NCBI GenBank assembly: GCA_001898625.1
Contig: MKUP01000007.1
Coordinates: 182,627-246,626, forward strand
Source: Burkholderiales bacterium 67-32
GTDB lineage: Bacteria; Pseudomonadota; Gammaproteobacteria; Burkholderiales; Burkholderiaceae_B
DNA: 64,000 nucleotides
Reading direction: 5' to 3'
A program made the position numbers and the translations under genes. Positions 8,109 through 14,860 of the stretch are shown piece after piece. The notes under the pieces were generated by a model. The model ran no database searches, was not told where the DNA came from, and saw nothing but the letters and a program-made list of their open reading frames with translations. Each line of letters opens with the position of its first letter. The first letter of the stretch is position 1.

Positions 8109-9089
8109 ATGAGAAAAATCCACACATTGCAAGCCCTGTTGCTGGGGGGGGCGCTGGCGCTGGCCGCCTCGCCGCAGGCCCGGGCCCAGGCGGGGAGCTT
8201 CCCCAGCAAGCCCATCACCATCGTCGTGCCGTTCGGCGCCGGGACCACGACGGATCTGGCCGCCCGTTTCGTCGGTAAACACATCACCGAGATCACCAAG
8301 CAGCCGGTCATCGTCGACAACAAGCCTGGCGCCAGCGGGTTCATCGCTTTGCAGCATGTCCTGCGCCAGCCCGCGGACGGCTACACCATCGTCATCGGCA
8401 CGAATACGACGCATGCCGCGAACCTCGCGCTGTTCAAGAAGCTGCCGTACGATCCCGTCGCGGATTTCGTGCCGATCACCGCGATGATCGTGGGCGGCGT
8501 GGTGCTGACGGTCGCGCCCGGCGCGCCCTACCACAACGTGCAGGAACTGGTCGCCGCGGCCAGGAAGAATCCCGGCAAGCTGACCTTCGGCTCCGGCAAC
8601 TCTTCGTCCAGGGCCGGCGGTGAAGTGCTCAAGGAGCTGGCGGGGATCGACATCCTGCATGTGCCGTACAAGACGCTGCCGCTGGCCGTCACGGACGTGA
8701 TGGGCGGGCAGATCGACATCGTGTTCGGCGACGCGCCGGCGGTGATGCCGCACGTGCGCGCCGGCAAGCTCAAGGCCCTGGGCGTGTCCACGCCCACGCG
8801 CATGCCGGGCTACGAAGACATCCCGACGATCGCGGAGCAGGGCGTTCCCGGCTACGAGGCCAGCGGCTGGCTGGCGGTGTTCGCGCCCAAGGGCACGCCG
8901 AACGACATCGCTGACAAGCTCAACGCGCTTATCGTCCCCATCATGCAATCGGAGGAGGCCGCCAAGTACTTCGGCGACAACGCCTGGAAGCCGATTCCGG
9001 GAACCCGCCAGGAGCTCGCGGCGTTCCAGAAGGTCGAAATCACCCGGTGGACGAAGCTGGTCAAGGCGGCGGGCATCGAGCAGCAGTGA
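8109..9089 (+). CDS. Bug-family TTT solute-binding protein
   Basis: A 326-residue periplasmic receptor. The signal peptide ends near 'PQARAQA'. Family landmarks follow: 'SKPITIVVPFGAGTTTDLAA', 'KQPVIVDNKPGASGF', 'PADGYT' and 'GGQIDIVFGDAP'. An AAAGGAG ribosome site precedes the ATG. It is 49 bases after the acyl-CoA dehydrogenase stop and likely captures the substrate of that pathway. No TctA/TctB genes are nearby. Confidence 0.95.
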   Translation: MRKIHTLQALLLGGALALAASPQARAQAGSFPSKPITIVVPFGAGTTTDLAARFVGKHITEITKQPVIVDNKPGASGFIALQHVLRQPADGYTIVIGTNTTHAANLALFKKLPYDPVADFVPITAMIVGGVVLTVAPGAPYHNVQELVAAARKNPGKLTFGSGNSSSRAGGEVLKELAGIDILHVPYKTLPLAVTDVMGGQIDIVFGDAPAVMPHVRAGKLKALGVSTPTRMPGYEDIPTIAEQGVPGYEASGWLAVFAPKGTPNDIADKLNALIVPIMQSEEAAKYFGDNAWKPIPGTRQELAAFQKVEITRWTKLVKAAGIEQQ

Positions 9090-9215
9090 CGAACGAAAGC
9101 AGTCACTGGCGGATCGACTATTCCGGTTCCTTGCCTCACAATCGTCAGGTTGCGCCGCCGGCTCCATGGGGAATGCTGCCGGCCGGTTCTCACGATTTCA
9201 GTGCAAGCAATCCGA

Positions 9216-10226
9216 ATGAAAAAACCGTCAAACGACAGAGTACGGATGGTGGACGTCGCCCGCCTGGCCAACGTTGCGCCCATCACCGTATCCCGGGCCT
9301 TGAGCCATCCTTCTTCCGTTGCTCCCGAGACCCTGGACAAGATCCATCGTGTCATCAAACAGCTGGGCTACGTGCCCAACGGGCCTGCCGGCAGTTTGAA
9401 GTCCCAGAAGACCCAATTGATCGCGGCGGTCATCCCCAGCATCAACCACCTGTTTCTGACAGCGATGGTGCAAGGGGTCAGCGATTTCCTGTCGCCCTTG
9501 GGCTATCACCTCATGCTGGGTACGTCCGGCGAAACCCTTGAGGGGGAAGAGGCCATCGTCCGGGCGTTCCTGTCCCAGCGGCCTCGTGCGCTGCTCCTCC
9601 ACAACACCGTGCATACCACCGAGTGCGTCAACCTCATACGCGCGTCGGGAATACCGGTCATCGAAACGGGCGACCTGTGCGAGCAGCCGCTTGATACGGC
9701 CGTGGGTTTTTCGAACTTCGACGCCGCCTACACGTTGACCAGGCATCTGATCGATCGCGGGTACGAAAACATCGCCTGCGTCTATGCGCGGTCGCCGCAC
9801 AACGAGCGCACGCAAACGCGGATCAAGGCCTATCGGGCCGCGGTGAACGATGCGGGGCTGCGTTCCGGTCCGGATCTCGAGATAGCGACCGACGGCGATG
9901 TGGCGTCTGGCGCCGTGGTGCTGCGCGATCTGATCGATGCCCGTCCACAGGTGGACGCGGCGGTGTTCTTCGGCGGCAACATGGCCCTGGGCGCGCATCT
10001 CGAATGCCAGAAGATGCGGGTTCCCATTCCCCGGCGCATTGCCATCGTGGCTTTCGAGGATACGGAGATAGGCGCCATGCTGGCTCCCGCCATCACCGCG
10101 CTGCGTATCCCCCGCTACGCGATAGGCCGGGAGGCCGCCCGGGTCGCGCTCGCGCGGATCGGGGGCGGTTCGCCTTCGGGCCATGTGGACGTTGGGTTTG
10201 AACTCTGCATACGGGAAACTTCCTAG
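9216..10226 (+). CDS. LacI-family transcriptional regulator
   Basis: A 336-residue LacI/GalR-type regulator. The helix-turn-helix and hinge read 'VDVARLANVAPITVSRALS' then 'IKQLGYVPN', followed by a two-lobed periplasmic-binding-like effector domain. ATG 9216 puts the HTH at residue 11. An earlier in-frame ATG at 9150 lacks support. Immediately 3' of the gene are two copies of a perfect palindrome of LacI type, one just before the next gene. I infer that this protein represses the following Bug/aldolase/aconitase-type operon. The effector is probably the imported acid or an intermediate. Confidence 0.93.
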   Translation: MKKPSNDRVRMVDVARLANVAPITVSRALSHPSSVAPETLDKIHRVIKQLGYVPNGPAGSLKSQKTQLIAAVIPSINHLFLTAMVQGVSDFLSPLGYHLMLGTSGETLEGEEAIVRAFLSQRPRALLLHNTVHTTECVNLIRASGIPVIETGDLCEQPLDTAVGFSNFDAAYTLTRHLIDRGYENIACVYARSPHNERTQTRIKAYRAAVNDAGLRSGPDLEIATDGDVASGAVVLRDLIDARPQVDAAVFFGGNMALGAHLECQKMRVPIPRRIAIVAFEDTEIGAMLAPAITALRIPRYAIGREAARVALARIGGGSPSGHVDVGFELCIRETS

Positions 10227-10248
10227 TCGTTCTGGACGCGTAGCGTGA

Positions 10249-10266
10249 TATGGTATCGATACCATA
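10249..10266. promoter_or_regulatory. LacI-type operator O1 (18-bp perfect palindrome)
   Basis: TATGGTATCGATACCATA reads identically on both strands. The 16-base core ATGGTATCGATACCAT recurs 90 bases downstream. A central CG and even-length symmetry are typical of LacI/GalR operators. Confidence 0.85.
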
Positions 10267-10339
10267 ACCAGCCATCGCAGAGCTGCCGGGGCGATTCCGC
10301 ATGCGCTATCGCCTGTAGCGGTTGTTTTTTTGAACGACG

Positions 10340-10355
10340 ATGGTATCGATACCAT
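10340..10355. promoter_or_regulatory. LacI-type operator O2 (same 16-bp palindrome)
   Basis: ATGGTATCGATACCAT is identical to the core of O1. It ends just before the AAAGGAGGAG ribosome site of the Bug gene at 10368. Centre-to-centre spacing to O1 is 90 bases, which would allow repression by looping or by a roadblock. Confidence 0.85.
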
Positions 10356-10367
10356 AAAGGAGGAGAA

Positions 10368-11351
10368 ATGAAGACCAGTCGAATCGGGATGGGGGTGCTC
10401 GCGTTGCTGGCGTGGCTGGCGGGGGCGCCGTGTATGGCCCAAGCCACTGAGTGGCCGAACAGACAGGTGAGATTCATTGTTGCCCAGGCTCCGGGGTCGT
10501 CGGCAGATGGGTCCGCGCGGCAGATCGCGGCCGCCCTGGCGGCGATCTGGAAGCAGCCGGTCGTGGTGGAAAACAAGGCGGGGGCGAACGGCATCATCGG
10601 CATGTCGGCTGTCCAGCAGGCTCCCCCTGATGGCTACACCATCGGTTATGCCGCGCCCGGCAACATGACGGTCAATCAGTTCATATACAAGGAAATACCG
10701 TTCGATCCGCTGAAGGACTTCACGCCGGTCACCCAGATGACCAGCATTCCGTTCGCACTGGTCGTCAACGGAAAACTGCCTGTAAAGACCGTCCCGGAAC
10801 TGATTGCCTATATCAAGAACAAGCCGCAGGGCGTCAATTACAGCTCCGCGGGCGTAGGCAATGTAGGGCATCTCGCGGCCGAACTGTTTGCCACTCGGGC
10901 GGGCGTCAAGCTCTACCACATCCCGAACAAGGGCGACAGCCCGGCCCTGCTGGATGTCGCCAGCGGAACCACCGATTTCATGTTCTTGCCGTTGCCTGGG
11001 GCCATGGCGACGATCCGGTCCGGAAACGTGCGCCTGATCGCCGTGGGAGGCAGGCAGCGGATCGATGCGTTCTCCGACGTTCCGACCCTGGACGAATCGG
11101 GGCTGAAGGGCATGTACGTGGAAGGTTGGTCCGGCGTGGTCGCGCCGCCGGGACTTCCGGCCGGCATCGCCCGGAAGATACAGGCCGATTTTTCGAAAGC
11201 GCTGGCGGAGAAAAGCGTGGTCGATTACCTGCGGACCAGCAGCACCCTGGCCGTGGGCTCGACGGCGGAGCAGTTCAAGTCGTTCATGGACGACGAGGCA
11301 GCCAAGTGGTCGGGCGTCATCGACTCGATCGGGCTGAGGAATTCCCACTAG
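10368..11351 (+). CDS. Bug-family TTT solute-binding protein
   Basis: A 327-residue receptor with signal peptide ('LAGAPCMAQA'), 'RQVRFIVAQAPGSSADGSAR', 'KQPVVVENKAGANGI' and 'PPDGYT'. The ATG at 10368 has a strong AAGGAGGAG site. An upstream in-frame extension would translate the operator and is rejected. First gene of the operon controlled by the two LacI-type operators; the aldolase gene begins 17 bases after its stop. The ligand is likely the di- or tricarboxylate fed into the downstream aconitase-type enzyme, by inference. Confidence 0.95.
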   Translation: MKTSRIGMGVLALLAWLAGAPCMAQATEWPNRQVRFIVAQAPGSSADGSARQIAAALAAIWKQPVVVENKAGANGIIGMSAVQQAPPDGYTIGYAAPGNMTVNQFIYKEIPFDPLKDFTPVTQMTSIPFALVVNGKLPVKTVPELIAYIKNKPQGVNYSSAGVGNVGHLAAELFATRAGVKLYHIPNKGDSPALLDVASGTTDFMFLPLPGAMATIRSGNVRLIAVGGRQRIDAFSDVPTLDESGLKGMYVEGWSGVVAPPGLPAGIARKIQADFSKALAEKSVVDYLRTSSTLAVGSTAEQFKSFMDDEAAKWSGVIDSIGLRNSH

Positions 11352-11368
11352 ACACTACCGAGGTGAAC

Positions 11369-12100
11369 ATGTACTTCCCTAACAGGGTGAAGGCCGCCTT
11401 GAAGGATGGCCGGAAGAGTTATGGCGCCATCCTGAGCTGGCCGTCCCCGCAAACCGTGGAGATCGTCGGCAAGCTGGGCCTGGATTTCATCCAGATCGAC
11501 GGTGAGCACGGCGCGTTTTCCCTTCGGGAAATCGAAGAAACCTGCCGCGTGGCCGATCTTTGCGGCATGACGACGTTGGCGCGGGTGCCGGACATTCGTT
11601 CCAGCACCATCCAGCAGTTCATCGACCGCGGCGTGCAGGGAATCGTGGCGCCGCATATCTCGACGTTGGAGCAGGCGGAACAGGTGGTGCGTGCCGCCTA
11701 TTTCGGTCCGATGGGCGATCGTTCATTCGGAAGCGCCCGAGGCGTCGACTATGCGATGGACAAGGGAGACCGGACCGACTTCTACCGCCGGTGCAACGAG
11801 AACATGGTGGTGTGCCTGATGATCGAGGACCGCGAGGGCCTGGAAAACCTGCCCGGCATGGTCAACGTCGATGCCGTCGATTTCTTCTACATCGGGATGA
11901 ATGATTTCTCACAAGGCCTGGGCTATCCGGGGCAGGCGAAGCATCCGGAGGTCCTGAAGGCTCGCGCGAAAGCCTTCGACATCATCCATGCCGCCGGCAA
12001 GAGGATGCGGGAGGACTTCATCGAAGATGTGAGTTCCAAGGAAATCGTGATAGAGGGCACACGGTGCCTGTGGCAGCACACGATCGACCAGGCGAGCTAG
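11369..12100 (+). CDS. HpcH/HpaI-family class II aldolase
   Basis: A 243-residue enzyme of the HpaI / citrate-lyase-beta-like superfamily. It has 'FIQIDGEHGAFSLREI' (His base region), 'TLARVP' (substrate Arg), 'MIEDREGLENL' (metal Glu) and 'FFYIGMNDFSQGLG' (metal Asp). HpaI enzymes are metal-dependent and split 4-hydroxy-2-oxo acids to pyruvate plus an aldehyde. Other members cleave malyl- or citramalyl-type substrates. GAGGTG precedes ATG 11369. It lies between the Bug gene and the aconitase-type subunits. I infer that the hydratase product is cleaved here, but the substrate is unknown. Confidence 0.92.
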   Translation: MYFPNRVKAALKDGRKSYGAILSWPSPQTVEIVGKLGLDFIQIDGEHGAFSLREIEETCRVADLCGMTTLARVPDIRSSTIQQFIDRGVQGIVAPHISTLEQAEQVVRAAYFGPMGDRSFGSARGVDYAMDKGDRTDFYRRCNENMVVCLMIEDREGLENLPGMVNVDAVDFFYIGMNDFSQGLGYPGQAKHPEVLKARAKAFDIIHAAGKRMREDFIEDVSSKEIVIEGTRCLWQHTIDQAS

Positions 12101-12111
12101 AGAGGCAGATC

Positions 12112-13389
12112 ATGGGAATGACAGCGTTTGAAAAGATTGTCGCGCGGGCGGCCGGCGTGCCGGCCGTCAAACCGGGAGATGTGGTCTATCCGATCCCCGA
12201 CCTCATGTTCATGCATGACGGGCAGGTAGGTTCGACCAAGGAAGAGCTGGATGACATCGGCATCGACAAACTGTGGGATCCCTCGCGGGTCGTGATCGTG
12301 ACGGATCACGATGTGGTGTACACGACGCCCAAAGCGGCGCAAAAGGGTATGAAGATCCGCGAGGCCGTCAAGGCGTGGAAGATCGACAAGTTCTATGACA
12401 TCGGAGCGGGCGGCCACGGGCACATTTTTCCCATGGAGCAGGGCTTGGTCCGACCCGGCATGTTCATCTTCGCCAACGACATGCATTGCACCAACTTCGG
12501 CGCGATCGGAGCCGTTGCGCTAAGAATGGGGACTGAGATCGCGACCGTCATCGCGCGTGGAACGACCTGGTTCACCGTGCCGCCGACGGTACGCATCGTC
12601 TTCACCGGACAATTGAAGGCCGGCGTCTATGGCCGGGACGTCGGCTATCGGATATCGCGAGACATGGTGGATGGGAGGCTGTTCGGTGGCAAATACAGCT
12701 ATCGCGTCATCGAACTGGCGGGAGCGGTCCACGACATGGATTTCTCGAACCGCGTGGCGCTCTGCAATTCGCCGACCGAGATAGGCGTGGCCACCTTGTT
12801 CATTCCGCCGTCCGAGCGGTTGAGCGGGTCGATCCCGTTCGACGGCGATCTGGACCTGACCGCTCTTTGCAGTGACGAGGATGCCTGCTACGAGGCGGAC
12901 GAGGTCTTCGACCTGAGCGAACTCGAACCGCAGGTGGCCTTGCCCGGCAGCCCCGATCGGGCCGTGGACGTGAGCGAAGTGACCGGCGTTCACGTGCATC
13001 ACGCGTTCATCGGTTCCTGCGGATCCGGCACTTACGAGGATCTGGTCATTGCCGAGTCGCTGATCCGTGGCAAGCGGATTGCGCCGGGGACGCGCCTGTA
13101 TGTCGCGCCGGGCTCGGTCGAGACGGCGCGCCGCGCCGCGGACGAGGGTCTCATCTCGAGCATCCAGCGGACGGGGGCGATCATCCTGCAGCCGGGCTGC
13201 GGCGTCTGCTCGGGCGGCAAGGTCGGCCCCCTCGGGCCGGGCGAGGTATCGATCTCAACAGCGGCCACCAATGCGCCGGGCCGGATGGGGCCCCGCGACG
13301 CGCAGGTCTACCTGGCCAGCCCGGCCACCGTCGCGGCCTCGTCGCTGCGCGGCGAGATCGCGGATGCGCGCGGACTGACGGCGGCATGA
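12112..13389 (+). CDS. Aconitase/LeuC-family dehydratase, large subunit
   Basis: A 425-residue large subunit of the isopropylmalate dehydratase / homoaconitase type. The [4Fe-4S] cysteines are present: one in 'FIGSCGSGTYEDL' and two in 'QPGCGVCSGGKVGPL'. The 'NDMHCTNFGAIGAVAL' segment replaces the usual DSHT-T-GA-GA. 'SPTEIGVATLFIPP' matches the family TE-G-A strand. ATG 12112 is 11 bases after the aldolase stop. It works with the small subunit at 13418. The sequence is divergent from leucine-pathway LeuC, and its setting with an aldolase, Bug receptor and LacI repressor points to catabolism, for example hydration of an alkylmaleate- or mesaconate-like acid. Confidence 0.9.
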   Translation: MGMTAFEKIVARAAGVPAVKPGDVVYPIPDLMFMHDGQVGSTKEELDDIGIDKLWDPSRVVIVTDHDVVYTTPKAAQKGMKIREAVKAWKIDKFYDIGAGGHGHIFPMEQGLVRPGMFIFANDMHCTNFGAIGAVALRMGTEIATVIARGTTWFTVPPTVRIVFTGQLKAGVYGRDVGYRISRDMVDGRLFGGKYSYRVIELAGAVHDMDFSNRVALCNSPTEIGVATLFIPPSERLSGSIPFDGDLDLTALCSDEDACYEADEVFDLSELEPQVALPGSPDRAVDVSEVTGVHVHHAFIGSCGSGTYEDLVIAESLIRGKRIAPGTRLYVAPGSVETARRAADEGLISSIQRTGAIILQPGCGVCSGGKVGPLGPGEVSISTAATNAPGRMGPRDAQVYLASPATVAASSLRGEIADARGLTAA

Positions 13390-13417
13390 CCGCCGATCGA
13401 CATGCAAGGAGTGGAGA

Positions 13418-13957
13418 ATGATCAGTGAGACCTGGTTGTACGAGGGGCGTTGCCACAAGTTCGGGGACGACGTCCGGCATGACGGATATCTGATGACCCA
13501 GCAGTACGTGACGGACAAGGTATTCGACCCCGAAGTGCTCAAGAGCCACGTCCTGGAAGAGGACCGCCCCGACTTCCGGACCAGCGTGGAACCGGGCGAC
13601 ATCGTTCTGGCCGGTCGCAATTTCGGCAAGGGCAAGGCTCACGTGCAGGGCTATATCGCGCTGCGTTCGCTGGGCGTCGGCGTTGTGTGCGAGTCCATGC
13701 CCTATCTGAGTTTTCGCGGCGCGATCAGCGTCGGGCTGATGTTCATGGCCAATTCCGCGGGCGTCTCCGACCTGGCCGCCGATGGCGACCGGCTGAGGGT
13801 GAACTTCGATACTGGAAGATTCGAAAACCTGACCAGCGGTCTCGTCCGCGACTATCCTCCCTTGCCGGAGGAACTCAGAAAAATCGTCGCCAAGGGAGGG
13901 GCAACGGAAATGCTGAGGCAATGGTGGACGGAAGAGCGGGCGAGGGCGGTAGCGTAG
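13418..13957 (+). CDS. Aconitase/LeuD-family dehydratase, small subunit (variant motif)
   Basis: A 179-residue swivel-domain subunit that pairs with the large subunit 28 bases upstream. Fold landmarks are 'VEPGDIVLAGRNFG' and 'YLSFRGAISVGL'. The canonical substrate loop GxNFGCGSSREHA reads GRNFGKGKAHVQG here. The serine/arginine pair that contacts the substrate carboxylate in LeuD and aconitase is therefore replaced by Lys and His. That argues for a different substrate. Last gene of the operon; the next gene has its own promoter. Confidence 0.88.
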   Translation: MISETWLYEGRCHKFGDDVRHDGYLMTQQYVTDKVFDPEVLKSHVLEEDRPDFRTSVEPGDIVLAGRNFGKGKAHVQGYIALRSLGVGVVCESMPYLSFRGAISVGLMFMANSAGVSDLAADGDRLRVNFDTGRFENLTSGLVRDYPPLPEELRKIVAKGGATEMLRQWWTEERARAVA

Positions 13958-13980
13958 GGCTGTGCCCGGAAGGATTTCTC

Positions 13981-14009
13981 TTGACATCCATCCGGGCCGC
14001 TTGCATAAA
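13981..14009 (+). promoter_or_regulatory. Sigma-70 promoter of the nitrobindin-like gene
   Basis: A perfect -35 TTGACA (13981-13986), a 17-base spacer and a -10 CATAAA (14004-14009) lie 41 bases before the start codon of the next gene. It is the best sigma-70 match I found in the window. Confidence 0.65.
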
Positions 14010-14049
14010 TCCGGCTTCTTTGTCACTCAGCGTTGTTGCCGGACCCACC

Positions 14050-14694
14050 ATGGAAAACTATCCCAAGGACATCTACACCGAGCCGGAACCGGATGTTCAC
14101 ACGCTCGCCAATCTCGGGCCGCTGACCGGCTTGGCCGGCATCTGGACGGGCACGCGCGGGCTGGACATCAACCCCAAGGCCGACGGTCCCGAGAAGCAGG
14201 CCTTCATCGAGCACATGGAGTTGCAGCCCATCGATGCGCAGACCAACGGTCCGCAATTGTTCTACGGGCTGCGCTATCACACCCGCATCGTCAAGCCGGA
14301 CGACGTCGAGACCTTCCACGACCAGGTGGGATACTGGCTGTGGGAGCCCGCAACGGGCGCGGTGATGCAGACACTGTCGATCCCGCGCGGGCAGACGGCG
14401 ATGGCCGTGGGCCAGGCCACCGCCGACGCGAGGCGCTTCAGCCTCCAGGCCGTGCGCGGTTCGCTGACCAACGGGATCGTGTCGAATCCCTTCCTGGAAT
14501 ACGCGTTCAAGACCGAGAGCTACACCATCACGGTTACGGTCAACGACGACGGCACCTGGTCCTACGAGCAGGACACGATACTGGTCATCCCCGGCCAGGC
14601 GGAGCCCTTCCACCACACCGACCGGAACACGCTGCGCAAGATCGGCGAGCCTACGCCTAACCCCACGGCGCAGGCGGCCCTGAAGCGCGCGTAG
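14050..14694 (+). CDS. Nitrobindin-like FABP-fold (DUF1794-type) protein
   Basis: A 214-residue protein. It carries the nitrobindin signature 'LGPLTGLAGIWTGTRG' (residues 22-37), a beta-rich body, and a late 'EPFHHTDRNTLRK' stretch in which a histidine could be the axial heme ligand. Nitrobindin-family proteins are ten-stranded barrels that bind ferric heme and react with NO or peroxynitrite in the studied cases. This one is longer than the minimal barrel. No signal peptide. A consensus promoter lies directly upstream, so it is probably separate from the LacI operon. Heme binding is inferred. Confidence 0.78.
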   Translation: MENYPKDIYTEPEPDVHTLANLGPLTGLAGIWTGTRGLDINPKADGPEKQAFIEHMELQPIDAQTNGPQLFYGLRYHTRIVKPDDVETFHDQVGYWLWEPATGAVMQTLSIPRGQTAMAVGQATADARRFSLQAVRGSLTNGIVSNPFLEYAFKTESYTITVTVNDDGTWSYEQDTILVIPGQAEPFHHTDRNTLRKIGEPTPNPTAQAALKRA

Positions 14695-14739
14695 CCGAGA
14701 GCCTGAAAGCGGCGTCATTCCTGGTTGTGTGTTAGTGCT

Positions 14740-14820
14740 TGCTACTTCTCGTAGCATTTAAATTCAAAGAGTTACGAGAAAAAAGGTATTTTTTCGTGCG
14801 ATGGCAAGGGGGTATTGCCA
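14740..14820. repeat. Cluster of inverted repeats upstream of the dockerin-protein gene
   Basis: Three symmetric elements occupy this AT-rich gap: TGCTAC-TTCTC-GTAGCA (14740-14756), TCTCGTA (14747-14753) facing TACGAGA (14773-14779), and TGGCAA-N7-TTGCCA (14802-14820). The first two share bases and could form alternative hairpins. They may end the nitrobindin transcript or regulate the next gene. No clear sigma-70 promoter was found here. Confidence 0.4.
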
Positions 14821-14860
14821 GAACACCACGAAGAAACGCAACACACACCGGGGGGATCCG

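Noticed and set aside
9228-11348. A 706-codon minus-strand frame across the LacI and Bug genes
   Set aside because: It crosses the operator region and two well-supported plus-strand genes and shows no domain.
12112-13957. Annotation as leucine biosynthesis leuC/leuD
   Set aside because: The small-subunit substrate loop is changed, the operon has a Bug receptor, aldolase and LacI repressor, and no leuA or leuB is nearby.
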